DNA from: DATEDA01 sp963820965
GTDB lineage: Bacteria; Pseudomonadota; Gammaproteobacteria; Burkholderiales; SG8-39
Reading direction: 5' to 3'
DNA length: 64,000 nucleotides
NCBI GenBank assembly: GCA_963820965.1
Contig: CAWGCC010000062.1
Coordinates: 349,412-413,411 of the forward strand
A program made the translations under genes and the position numbers. Under the pieces are notes generated by a model. It did no database searches and was not told the DNA's origin. It saw nothing but the letters and a program-made list of their open reading frames with translations. Below, in pieces: positions 18,566 to 28,035 of this stretch. The stretch's first letter is position 1. Each line of letters starts with the position of its first letter.

Positions 18566-19987
18566 TTATCGCGCTCTGCTTCCGGCCGTCCGCCGGGGCG
18601 TTCCCGGCTCGCCGAGGTCCCAGTAGAGCCCCGCCATCATGCCGAGGCCCTCGCGGGCGACCGACAGCGGGCAGGTGCTCGTTCGGCGCGTGCTGCGAGC
18701 AGCCAGGATAGGAGTGCGGCACCCAGATCGTCGGCAGGCCGAGGATCTCGGAGAAGATGTCGTTCGGCAGCGAGCCGCCGAGATTGGGCAGGATCGCCGG
18801 CTTGTCGCCGTCGTGGCTCCGCGGATCGAGTCGGCCGCCCAGCGCACCCACGGATGGTCCGGGTCGAGCCGGGTGGCGCGGAAAATCTCGTCGCGCGACC
18901 GGCGCGATCTGCACCATCGGGAAGCCGTGGCGGTCGAGATGGCGGCGCAGCGCCGGCAGGAACTCGTCCGGATCGATGCCGACGACAAAGCGGAGCTGGC
19001 AGCGCGCCCAGGCCCGCGGCGGGATCGCGTTGACCGGGTTTCGGGATTGCCGGTTCGATAGGCGAGGATCTCGAAGCTGCACCAGCGCGAACACCTGCTC
19101 GGCGGGGTCAGGCCGGGCTCGCCCCAGTCGGGATCGATCGCCGGGCCGCGCCGGCCCGCCGCTCGACCTCGCAGTCGGCGAGCGCCCGCCGCACCGAATT
19201 CGGGAATGTCGTCCGGCACCCATTCGGGGATGCGGATCTGGCCCGTCGGGCCGACGATCGTCGCGATCGCGTGCGCGAGCTGATCGCCCGGGCTGGAGAG
19301 CAGCCCGCCCCAGTTGCCCGAGTGGTGGGCGCCCTCGCGCGCGTCGATCGACGAGGTCGAACGAGACGGCGCCGCGCGCGCCGAGGAAGATCGTCGGCCG
19401 CTGCGCGGCGAGCCGCGGCCCGTCGGAGGCGATCAGCACGTCGGCCGCGAACAGGTCCTGTGCTGCGTCGCGCAGAGCTCGCGCAGGCCCGGCGAGCCGA
19501 TCTCCTCGCCCATCTCGATCAGCCACTTGGCGTTGAAGCCGAGCTTGCCGCGCGCTCCAGCACCGCCGCGAGCGCGGCGATGTTGATCGTGTGCTGGCCC
19601 TTGTTGTCGGCGACGCCGCGGCCGTAGAGCCGGTCGCCGTCGCTCGGTCAGCGCCAGGGCGAGAGCCCCGCGCGCCATGCCGGCTTCGAGGCCGCGGATG
19701 ACGTCGCCGTGGCCGTAGCCAAGCACGGTGACGTGCCTGCGCGTCCTCGATGCGCTCGGCGAGCAGGAACGGCCCGCGCGCCCGTCGCCTCGTCAGACGT
19801 CCGGCAGCTGAAGCCGAGCTCGTCCAGCGCCGGCGCATCTCGCCCTCGAGATAGCGCGGCGAGCACCGTCGGCGCGGTCCGGGTTCTGGCTTTCGGTCGG
19901 GATGGCGACGCGGCGCGCGAGGTCGGCGATGAATCCGCCGTCGTCGAAATAGCGGGTCGCGAGGTCGATGGCGGTCTGGCGGTTCAC
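18566..19987 (-). CDS. M20 family metallopeptidase / dipeptidase (many frameshifts)
   Basis: Fragments in three frames form one M20 peptidase of about 470 residues. They read AIDLATRYFDDGGFIADLARRVAIPTESQNPDRA, then VLGYGHGDVIRGLE (metal histidine), YGRGVADNKGQHTINIAAL-like (bridging Asp), KWLIEMGEEIGSPGL (catalytic Glu-Glu), and PTIWVPHSYPGCSQHAPNEH at the C-terminal metal histidine. The GTG start overlaps the stop of dppF (GTGA). Position at the end of a peptide ABC operon suggests it cleaves the imported dipeptides. The region carries about one indel per 30-100 bases, so exact residues are unreliable. Confidence 0.78.
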
Positions 19988-20970
19988 GTCACGCTCTCCG
20001 GGTCGTACAGGTGGCACTCGACGCGCGCGCCGCCGAGCTCGAGCCAACGCGGCGACTGCGTCGAGCACATGGGTAGCGCCTGCGGGCAGCGCGGATGGAA
20101 GCCGCAGCCCGGGCGGCGGATCGAGCGGATTCGGGAAGGCGAGCCCGAGCCCGGTATCGGGAACTTCCGCGGCCGGGCTCGGGCGTCAGCACCGAAGCGA
20201 GCAGCGCCTGCGTGTAGGGATGGCGCGGGATGCGCGAACAGGCGCGCCGGTCTCGGCCTCCTCGACGATGCGGCCGAGATACATCACGGCGACGCGCGTG
20301 GCGATGTGCTCGACCACCGCGAGGTTGTGGCTGATGAAGACATAGGTGAGGCCGAGATCGCGCCGCAGGTCGCATGCAGCAGGTTCAGGATCTGCGACTG
20401 CACCGAGACGTCGAGCGCGGAGGTCGGCTCGTCGCAGATCACGATCTCGGGTCGCATGACGAGCGCGCGCGCGATCGCGACGCGCTGGCGCTGCCCGCCG
20501 GAGAGCTCGTTCGGATAGACGTCGGCGTAGGCGCGCGCGGCAGGCCGACGAGCGTCGAGCATCGCGATCGCCTGTCGCGCGCCTGCTCGCGGCGCTGCCG
20601 ACGCGCTGCACCGCGAGCGGCAGCGCCACGATCGAGGCGACGGTCTTGCGCGGGTTGAGCGAGGAATACGGGTCCTGGAACACCGGCTGGATGCGGCGCG
20701 CGAGCGCCCTGCGGCGGATCGAGTCGGATGTCGACGCCGTCGAACAGGATCGAGCCCTCGGTCGGGCTCGAGCAGGCCGAGCAGCATCTTCGCGAGCGTG
20801 GACTTGCCGCAGCCGGACTCGCCCACGAGTCCCGAGCACTTCGCCCGCGACGGACATGAAGGGTGAGCGATCGACGGCCCGCAGCGCGTCTTCGCGAAGA
20901 ACGCTCCGCCGCCGACCGCGAACACCGCGGGCGACCCCGCGCGCCTCGAGGAGCGGTCATCCGCGTTCAT
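19984..20970 (-). CDS. dppF: Dipeptide/oligopeptide ABC transporter ATP-binding protein, DppF/OppF type (many frameshifts)
   Basis: The ABC ATPase motifs are intact within short frames: Walker A GLVGESGCGKST, signature ELSGGQRQRVAIARAL, Walker B EIVICDEPTSALDVSVQSQ and the switch in YVFISHNLAVVEHIA. The family C-terminal CxxxxxxxC zone follows (GFHPRCPQALPMCSTQSP) and ends HLYDPESVT. Expected length is about 325 residues. The start ATG at 20970 overlaps the dppD stop; an ATG at 20960 is an alternative. The frame is broken by numerous one-base indels, probably sequence errors. Confidence 0.82.
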
Positions 20971-21942
20971 GCGGCGAGCACGCAGCGCCAACTGCGTGCC
21001 CACGGAGCGCGGTGCGGACCGGCGGATCGGCGCGCAGATCGCTTGGCGTGGTCACAGCGGTCGCGGAACGCGCAGCCGCGTCAGATCGCCGACCAGCGAC
21101 GGCACGATCCCGGGAATCGCGCCGAGCCGCGCCCCCGGGCGGGTGCTGCCCGGGACCGGGATGCAGAGCCATCAGGCCGCGCGTATAGGGATGCGCCGGC
21201 GCGGCGAACAGCGTCGGCCGCGCTGCCGGTCTCGACGATCTCGCCGGCGTACATCACCGCGACGCGATCGGCGACCCGCGCGCACCACGCCGAGATCGTG
21301 CGTGATGAGCAGCATCGCGATGCCGAGCTCGCGCTGCAGATCGGCGAGCAGCCGCAGGATCTGCGCCTGGATGGTGACGTCGAGCGCGGTCGTCGGCTCG
21401 TCGGCGATCAGCAGCGTCGGCCCGCACATGAGCGCCATCGCGATCATCACGCGCTGGCGCAGCCCGCCGGAGAGCTGGTGCGGGTACTGGCCGAGCCGCG
21501 CGCCGCCGCGGTGATGCCGACTTTTTCGAGCAGCTCGACCGCGCGCTCGCGCGCCGCGGCGCGGTGCTCGTTGCGGTGACGGCGGTGCACTTCGGCGAGC
21601 TGGTTGCCGATGGTGTAGGCCGGATTGAGCGCCGTCATCGGCTCCTGGAAGATCATCGCCATCCGGTCGCCGCGCAGCGCGCGCAGCCGTCCGCCGTCGT
21701 CCAGGCGGTCGAGATCTCGGCCGTCAAAGCGCAGCGCTCGCGCGGTGCGCGTCGCGCGCCGCGGCAGCAGGCCCATCAGCGCGAGCGCGGTCATCGATTT
21801 GCCGCAGCCCGACTCGCCGACGATGCACAGCGTCTCGCCGCGGTCGGACGGAAGCGAGACGCCGCGCACCGCGTGCAGCCGCCCCGCCGGGACGCGGGAT
21901 GTCGACCGCCAGGTCGTCGACCTCGAGCAGCGACGCGTCCAT
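20967..21942 (-). CDS. dppD: Dipeptide/oligopeptide ABC transporter ATP-binding protein, DppD/OppD type (many frameshifts)
   Basis: The gene starts MDASLLEVDDLAVDIP at the ATG 21940-21942. Its motifs are seen across frames: Walker A VGESGCGKSMTALALMGLLP, RMAMIFQEPMTALNPAYTIGNQ, signature LSGGLRQRVMIAMALMC-like and Walker B LLIADEPTTALDVTIQAQIL, then LLITHDLGVV. The C-terminus carries the Opp/Dpp extension (GARLGAIPGIVPSLVGDL). Expected size is about 325 residues. Together with DppF it powers peptide import. It lies within the indel-dense zone, so precise translation is not possible. Confidence 0.82.
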
Positions 21943-21947
21943 GCCGC

Positions 21948-22864
21948 TCACGCCCGGTTCTCGGGCGGCAGTCACGTCGCGGATGCCGTCGCCGACGCAG
22001 GTTGATCGCGAGGACGAGCACCGAGAGCGCGATGCCCGGAATCGCGATCAGCCAGAAGGTGAAGAACATGTAGGTCTTGGCCTCGGCGATCATCAGGCCC
22101 CAGGACGGCAGCGGCGGCTGCACGCCGAGCCCGAGGAAGGACAGCGCCGCCTCGAGCAGGATCGCGCTGCGCCATTTCGAGCGTCGCGACGACGATCAGC
22201 TGTTCGTGCACGTTGGGCAGGATCTCGGCGAGCAGGATCCGCGCGGTGGAGCAGCCTGCCGCCGCGGCCGCCGCGACGTAGTCGAGCGCGCGCACCTGCT
22301 GCGTCGCGCTGCGCATCACCACCGCGAAGCGGTCCCACTTCAGCAAGCCCGAGCACGAGGATCACGACCACGAGCGAGCCGCCGAACAGCGCGACGACGG
22401 CGAGCGCCACGAGCACCACCGGCATCGCGAGCCGCGTGGTGACGACGAAGGTCACGGCCATGTCGACGCGCCCGCCGAAGTAGCCGGCGAGCGATGCCGA
22501 GCGCCGTGCCGATCATCCCGGAGATGAGCATCACGGACACGCCGATCAGGAGCGAGATCGCGCGCGCCATAGATGAGGCGGCGACAGGTAGTCGCGGCCG
22601 AGGTCGTCGGTGCCGAGCGGGTGCGCCCACGCGCCCTCCGGGATACCATATCGGCGGGATCAGCCGCGCTGGAGGTCCTGCGCGTAGGGATCGTACGGCG
22701 CGAGCAGCGGCGCGGCCAGGGCGAGGAGCAGGATCACGCCGAGGACTGCGAGCCCGAGCACGAGGCCAGAGTGGCCGAGGACGCGCCGACGCAGGAGCGT
22801 GTCGCGGGCCCGGGGTCAGCGCGGCGTCGAGCGTGGTCGTGTCGGCGAGCGGCAAGGTCGACAT
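21948..22864 (-). CDS. dppC: Dipeptide ABC transporter permease, DppC/OppC type (many frameshifts)
   Basis: The gene begins MSTLPLADTTTLDAALTP at the ATG 22862-22864. Across frames it shows the OppC pattern LAAPLLAPYDPYAQDLQ, HPLGTDDLGRDYLSRLIYGARISLLIGV, the EAA-loop region YVAAAAAAGCSTARILLAEILPNV and PSWGLMIAEAKTYMFFTFWLIAIPGIAL. About 300 residues and five to six membrane helices are expected. Identified breaks lie near 22811, 22665, 22641, 22579, 22563 and 22501. The stop is placed at 21948-21950, assuming an extra G near 21954. Confidence 0.8.
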
Positions 22865-22866
22865 CG

Positions 22867-23788
22867 TCACCTCACGCGGATGCGCGGATCGAGCCAGCGC
22901 GTTGGCGAGGTCGGCGGCGAGGGTGAGCCCGACGTAGAACATCGAGAGCAGCAGCACGATCGCCTGGATCACCGGGAAGTCCTTGTGGCTGATCGCTCTG
23001 CCAGGCGAGGTAGCCGAGCCCGTCGAGCGCGAACACGGTTTCGATGACGATCGAGCCGCCGAGCATGAAGCCGAGCTGCACCGCGGCGAGCGCGACCACC
23101 GGGATGATCGCGTTGCGCAGCGCGTGCTTGAACACCACCGCGCTGGGCGCGAGCCCGTTCGCGCGCGCCGTGCGGATGTAGTCGGCCGACGAGCACCTCG
23201 ATCATGCCGGCGCGGATCAGCCGCATGAACGCGGGCGCCACGTAGTAGCCGAGCGCGATGCGCGGGCATGACGAAATGCGCCCAGGTCTCGCTGCCGGAG
23301 ACCGGCAGGAGGCGCAGGGTCAGCGAGAACAGCATGATCAGCATCAGCGCGAACCAGAAGTTCGGCAGCGCCTGGCCGATCACCGCGAGGAGCAGCGCGA
23401 GCCGGTCGATCCAGCTGTTGGGATATACCGCCGCAGCCACCCCGAGCGGGATCGACAGCGCGAGTGCGAACGCGAGCGAGATCGCGCCGAGGATCAAGGT
23501 CGTCGGCAGCTTGGTCAGGACGAGGCTCGCGACATCCTGCTTGAAGTAGAGCGACTGACCGAAATCGCCCTGCAGCGTCCGGCCGAGCCAGTCGAGGTAC
23601 TGCACCGGCAGCGGGCGGTCGAGGCCGTAGGCCTGGCGGACGAACTCGATGTCGGCGGCCGTCGCGCCTTCGCCGGCCAGCGCGGCGGCCACGTCGCCGG
23701 AGATCCGCAGCAGCGCGAAACTGATGACCGAGACCGCGAGCGCGACGAGGAGCGCCACCAGCAGCCGCTTGAGCGCGTAACCGGCCAT
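22867..23788 (-). CDS. dppB: Dipeptide ABC transporter permease, DppB/OppB type (four frameshifts)
   Basis: The first 175 residues read cleanly (MAGYALKRLLVALLVALAVSVISFALLRI, then DRPLPVQYLDWLGRTLQGDFGQSL). The frame then breaks near 23265, 23191, 22998 and 22895. The remaining OppB landmarks are present: RIALGYYVAPAFMRLIRAGMIEVL, SADYIRTARANGL, HALRNAIIPVVALAAVQLGFMLGGSIVIETVFALDG and DPRIRVR at the end. The product has about 306 residues and six membrane helices. It follows its binding-protein gene after 32 bases. Confidence 0.84.
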
Positions 23789-23820
23789 TGACCAGCCCTC
23801 GGGCTAACCTGACCGGCCGG

Positions 23821-25332
23821 TCACTTCCACCGCGCCTCCCAGAACCGCGGAAGCTCGTCGGGATACGGCGTGAAGTCGAGGTCCTGGGCGAACGCGTAGA
23901 AGACCGGCAGTGAGTACAGCGGCACGGCGTAGACCTGATCCGCGATCCGCGTGAGCGCCTTCCGGTAGGCGTCCTTACGCTTCTGCGGGTCGACCGAGGT
24001 GTCGCCTTCCTGGAGCCAGTCGCGCACCTGCGGGTCGCGGGCGATGTCGTCGTCCAAGAACTTGAAGTAAACGGGCGTGATCGCCGACACGTCGTTGACC
24101 GAGAACGATCCCCAGGTCTGGTGCGCCATCGGCACCTTGCCCTCGCGCAGCGCCGTGCGCAGCGCCGCGTACTGCATGAAGCGCAGGTTGGTCCTGATGC
24201 CGACGGCGCGCAGGTAGCCGATCATCGCCTCGGTCTGGTGGCGCTCGCGGTAGGCGTAGAGGTCGATCTCGAGGCCGTTGGGATAACCGGCCTCGGCGAG
24301 CAACGCCTTGGCCTTTGCCGGATCGTAGGCGTAGCGCGGCGCGCCTTCGTCGGTGCAGCCGAACTGGCCCGGAAAACAGATCGTGTGGATGATGCGGGCG
24401 CCTTCGCCGACGACGGCGCCGAGCATGGCAGGCCGGTCGATGGCGTGGGCCATAGCGCGACGCACACGAACGTCCTTAAGCGGGGCAGCCGGCGTCTTGT
24501 CGAGCGTGTTGAGATGGAGGAACACGATGCGCATCGTCTCGCCGCTCACTACCTGGAGGTTCGGCACTCGGCGCAGCTGGTCCGCCTGGTCCGGCGGAAC
24601 GTGGAAGATCCAGTCGAGGCCGCCGGTCATCAGCTCGGCAATTTGCGTATTGAGGTCGGGTATGAGGCGCAACTCCAGCCGGTCCACGGCGGCCTGCGTT
24701 CGCGGGCTGTCCCTGAAGTAGTCCTTGTTCCGCTCGAAGCGAACGAGGCGCCCCGGCTGGTGCTCGACGACCTTGTAGGGACCGGTGCCAATCGGCTTCT
24801 CGCCCATGCCCTTGGGGCCGACGGCCTTGTAGTACTCGTCCGGATAGATGACGACCGGGCCGGCGAGATACTCGAGCGCCGCGGGAAACGGCGTCTTGAG
24901 GCGGAGCCGGACCTTGTATTGATCGACTTTCTCGGCCTTGCCGATCCAGTTGACGTTCTGCTGGGTGATCGCCTTGTTCGCCGGATCCGCGACGTAGTTC
25001 AGCGTGTAGACGACGTCGTCGGCGTCGAACCGTTCGCCGTCGTGGAACGCCACGCCGCGGCGCAGCTCGAACTCGAGCGTCTTGTCGTCGATCCAGCGCC
25101 ACGCGGTGGCGAGCGACGGCTTGTACTCGTTCGTCCTCGGGTCGCGGTAGACGAGGTGATCCCACACATGATGCGCCACGATCACGCCGACGCGCACATT
25201 GTTGAAGTACGCGTCTAGGCTCTCCGGCACCTGGTCCGACGTGAACCTAATGCTTCCGTCGCGCTTGCCCGCGTAGGCAGGCGCGGTGAAGGTGACCGCG
25301 GCGACGAACGCGATCCCGAGCGATATCTTCAT
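23821..25332 (-). CDS. ABC transporter substrate-binding protein, family 5 (dipeptide/oligopeptide)
   Basis: The 503-residue periplasmic protein has a Sec signal (MKISLGIAFVAAVTFTAPAYA). The SBP_bac_5 fold follows, with LATAWRWIDDKTLEFELRRGVAFHDGERFDADDVVYTLN, the IGTGPYKVVEHQPGRLVRFERN motif and VRRAMAHAIDRPAML. A GGAGG site is nine bases from the ATG. It is the first gene of the dpp-like operon, upstream of dppB-C-D-F and the M20 peptidase. Unlike those genes it has an intact frame. The ligand could be a peptide or another solute of this broad family. Confidence 0.93.
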   Translation of the reverse strand: MKISLGIAFVAAVTFTAPAYAGKRDGSIRFTSDQVPESLDAYFNNVRVGVIVAHHVWDHLVYRDPRTNEYKPSLATAWRWIDDKTLEFELRRGVAFHDGERFDADDVVYTLNYVADPANKAITQQNVNWIGKAEKVDQYKVRLRLKTPFPAALEYLAGPVVIYPDEYYKAVGPKGMGEKPIGTGPYKVVEHQPGRLVRFERNKDYFRDSPRTQAAVDRLELRLIPDLNTQIAELMTGGLDWIFHVPPDQADQLRRVPNLQVVSGETMRIVFLHLNTLDKTPAAPLKDVRVRRAMAHAIDRPAMLGAVVGEGARIIHTICFPGQFGCTDEGAPRYAYDPAKAKALLAEAGYPNGLEIDLYAYRERHQTEAMIGYLRAVGIRTNLRFMQYAALRTALREGKVPMAHQTWGSFSVNDVSAITPVYFKFLDDDIARDPQVRDWLQEGDTSVDPQKRKDAYRKALTRIADQVYAVPLYSLPVFYAFAQDLDFTPYPDELPRFWEARWK

Positions 25333-25736
25333 TGCGGCACCCCTCCAGTGCGAAGTCTGGTTCACTCCCGATCGTTGACGAAAGCTTGTGCTCTGCGCCC
25401 CGGACTTGTCAACGCGGGAGCGCGATCTCCACGAGGCTCGCCGTCGATTCCAGCATGTGCGCGCCGTCAAACGCCACGGAAGGCGGTTCCCTTTCAACTA
25501 CGAGTTCTCCGAGAGGATCGCGGAGCGGCCCACGAGGGGCTCGGGCTGACGCCGCTCGCGCGCTCAAGTTCGCGGCAGGCACGCTCAAGATTCGCCACAA
25601 GCTACCGCGCGCGCCTCGTCGAGAATCGCACGAAGTGGCGGATGCGGCGCACGAGATTCCCATGGCCCCGGGTGCCTCGCCGTCCTGGGAGCCGCGCTTT
25701 CGGCGCGGTCGAAGCTGAGCGGGGCGCAACTTGCCG
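25333..25736. other. Intergenic region, no convincing gene
   Basis: This 404-base stretch lies between the binding-protein start and the end of the fumarylacetoacetate-hydrolase-like gene. Short open frames exist on both strands, but none has a ribosome site or a recognisable motif. The promoter of the peptide-transport operon should lie in its left part. A degraded gene cannot be excluded. Confidence 0.4.
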
Positions 25737-26600
25737 TCAGCCCGCGGCGGTCGCGACCTCGACCTCGAACCTCCCGACCCGCTCGATCTCGGCGGTGATC
25801 GTGTCGCCCGGCTTCACCGGCCCGACGCCTTCCGGCGTGCCGCTGAAGATCAGGTCGCCGGGGTAGAGCGTGTACATGCTGGTCGCGTATGCGATCAGCT
25901 TCTGCACGTTGTAGACCATCCGCGCGGTCGTGCTGTCCTGGCGCGTCTCGCCGTTCACCTTGAGCGACAGGCGCAGATCGTTCGGGTCAGGCACCTCGTC
26001 CCTGGTCGTGAGCCACGGTCCGCACACCGCGTACGTGTCCACCGACTTCCGCCACGACGGCATCTCCGGGCCGCGGATCGTCATGTCGAGCCCGATCGCG
26101 TACCCGGCGACGAAGTCGAGCGCGTCATCGAGCGTCGCCTTCCGGCACTCGCGTCCGATCACCACCGCGAGCTCGACCTCGTGGTCGTTGCGCCGCTCCG
26201 GCATGCGGAGGCGGATCGCCTCGCCCGGCCCGATCAGCGCGCTCGACGCCTTGAGGAACAGCCCCCAGTCGGTGATGTGGTCGAGCTTGCGTCCGCCACC
26301 GAGCTTCGGGTCGGCCTTGGCCTCGTCGATGTGCTTCTGGTAATTGATCGGCGCGTTCACGATCTTGCTGGGATTGGCGACCGGCGATTTGAGCTTCACC
26401 TCGTCGAGCTTGCGCCGCGGGGCCGCGGCCGCTAATGCCCGCACCCGTTCGAGCACACGCTCGAGATTCGCGATCAGCGGATCGCCGGGCGCGAGCGGCC
26501 AGCGCTGCTGCGGGATTACCTCGAGCGCGGGAGTGACGTCCAGGACCGCGTCGCCTTTCACCAGGCCGAGGCGGTCGTCGTCGTACCGGCAGATTCTCAT
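25737..26600 (-). CDS. Fumarylacetoacetate hydrolase family protein
   Basis: The 287-residue protein shows the FAH-fold core: metal/active-site segments INYQKHIDEAK, then DWGLFLKASSALIGPGEAI, the acidic HEVELAVVIGRE motif near residue 145, and GDLIFSGTPEGVGPVKPGD near the C-terminus. Such enzymes hydrolyse C-C bonds of beta-diketones or isomerise and decarboxylate ring-fission products using Mg2+. The ATG overlaps the stop of the Rieske gene (ATGA). The frame continues upstream but only shadows that gene. Confidence 0.92.
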   Translation of the reverse strand: MRICRYDDDRLGLVKGDAVLDVTPALEVIPQQRWPLAPGDPLIANLERVLERVRALAAAAPRRKLDEVKLKSPVANPSKIVNAPINYQKHIDEAKADPKLGGGRKLDHITDWGLFLKASSALIGPGEAIRLRMPERRNDHEVELAVVIGRECRKATLDDALDFVAGYAIGLDMTIRGPEMPSWRKSVDTYAVCGPWLTTRDEVPDPNDLRLSLKVNGETRQDSTTARMVYNVQKLIAYATSMYTLYPGDLIFSGTPEGVGPVKPGDTITAEIERVGRFEVEVATAAG

Positions 26601-26911
26601 TCGGGCGCCTGCAGCAGCACCGCGCCGTTCTCGACCTTCACCGGGTAGACCCGGATGTCGACCGTGCACGGCGCGCCGACCGCCTTGCCGGTCGCGATCT
26701 CGAACAGCCCCTGGTGCAGCGGGCACTCGATCTTCTCGCCGTCGATGAAGCCGTCGGCGAGGCTCGCCTGGCCGTGGGTGCAGGTGTCGTCGGTCGCGTA
26801 GATCTTCCCGCCGACGTTGTAGAGGCACACCGGCTCGTCACCGAGGAAGGTGCGGAACGTGCCGTCTTCCGGCACTTCGTCGGCTGTGGCGACTTCAACC
26901 CAGGTGGTCAT
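26597..26911 (-). CDS. Rieske [2Fe-2S] ferredoxin
   Basis: The 104-residue protein has both halves of the Rieske cluster site, CTHGQASLADG (Cys-x-His) and CPLHQGLFEIATGKAVG (Cys-x-x-His). Its size and spacing match the ferredoxin components of ring-hydroxylating dioxygenases (BphF/CarAc type) rather than an oxygenase subunit. Its stop overlaps the FAH-like start. No dioxygenase alpha/beta subunits or reductase lie in this window, so its partner must be encoded elsewhere. Confidence 0.92.
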   Translation of the reverse strand: MTTWVEVATADEVPEDGTFRTFLGDEPVCLYNVGGKIYATDDTCTHGQASLADGFIDGEKIECPLHQGLFEIATGKAVGAPCTVDIRVYPVKVENGAVLLQAPE

Positions 26912-26949
26912 AGCCGCGGATGGTAGGCCGCGCGCGTGGCCCGATCAAA

Positions 26950-27852
26950 TCAGCGCGCCTTCCCCTGCAGCGCCCAGTGCGCCGGCCACGTGGTCCCGTC
27001 GCGCTTGCCGAAGCCGGCGGCGGCCGCCTGCTCGAAGCACTCGAGCGCCTGCGCCGTCACCGGCATGCCGACGCCGAGCGCCTCGCCCGCGGCGACCATC
27101 GTCCGCAGGTCCTTGCGGATCGAGTCGACATCGAAACCCACCGGGCCGGTGTCCTTGCCTTCGAGCGCCAGCGCGACGACCGAGCCGCGGAGCTTCAGCA
27201 CGTTCGGCCCGCCGGAGGTGTCGGCGAAGATGTCGATCACCCGCTTCGGATCGAGCCCGAGCGGCTGCACCAGGGCAAGCGCCTCGCCGAACGCCTGCCA
27301 GAACACGAGGAGAGGCAGGTTGATAGCGAGTTTCATGCGAGCGCCGGCGCCGACCGGACCGACGTGCTCGATGCGTCGGCACATTTCGCCCAGCAACGGC
27401 CTCGCGCGCGCGAAGTCGGCGTCGGTGGCGCCAACGAACCCGAAGAGCCTGCCGTCGCGGGCCGGACCGGTCGTGCCGCCCACCGGGCATTCGACCATCG
27501 CCGCGCCCTTCGCGCGCACCTTCTCGGCGAGCGCCTGCTCGGTTTCGGGCCGCACGGTGCTCATCTCGATGAACACCTTCCCCTTCACGTCGCCGGAGAG
27601 CAGTCCGGACGGGCCGCCCGCAGTTCCGCAATACGTCGCGTCGATCGCACCGGCGTCGGTGAGGATCGTGATGATCGCCTCCGACGCGCTAGCGAGCGCC
27701 GCCGGCGACTCCGCGGCCTTCGCGCCGGCGGCGACGAGCGGCGCGGTCTTCGCCGGCGTGCGGTTCCAAACGGTGACCGTGTGCCCCTGTCCGAGCAGGC
27801 GCGCGGCGATGGCCGCACCCATGCGGCCGGTCCCGGCGATTCCGACGTTCAC
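26950..27852 (-). CDS. NAD(P)-dependent beta-hydroxyacid dehydrogenase (3-hydroxyisobutyrate dehydrogenase family)
   Basis: The 300-residue protein begins with the Rossmann motif GIAGTGRMGAAIAARL and has the family substrate signature near 120 (CPVGGTTGPARDG) and the catalytic lysine in GARMKLAINLPLL. It oxidises or reduces a beta-hydroxy acid, or belongs to the related imine-reductase/tartronate-semialdehyde reductase branch. The GTG at 27850-27852 has AAGGAG six bases upstream; there is no ATG. It lies 38 bases upstream of the Rieske gene on the same strand. Confidence 0.9.
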   Translation of the reverse strand: MNVGIAGTGRMGAAIAARLLGQGHTVTVWNRTPAKTAPLVAAGAKAAESPAALASASEAIITILTDAGAIDATYCGTAGGPSGLLSGDVKGKVFIEMSTVRPETEQALAEKVRAKGAAMVECPVGGTTGPARDGRLFGFVGATDADFARARPLLGEMCRRIEHVGPVGAGARMKLAINLPLLVFWQAFGEALALVQPLGLDPKRVIDIFADTSGGPNVLKLRGSVVALALEGKDTGPVGFDVDSIRKDLRTMVAAGEALGVGMPVTAQALECFEQAAAAGFGKRDGTTWPAHWALQGKAR

Positions 27853-28035
27853 GAGGCGCTCCTTTGGTCCGTAACGAGCGGCGAATGCTAGCGCAAGCGA
27901 AGGGCCATTCATCGCCGTCATGCCGTCCATGCCGAAAAAGCATCGGCCGCGCGCCGCGCCGCCTGCGCTACACTCGGCGCGCGCCCGGCAAAAGCAGCGC
28001 AGGACAACGACTCGGGCGGTGGAGGAGGTGATGGA

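Noticed and set aside
25409..25729. Open frame of 106 codons on the minus strand in the 25.3-25.7 kb gap
   Set aside because: No ribosome site, no motif, arginine/alanine-rich shadow-like composition. A faint LuxR-like reading on the other strand was too weak to call.
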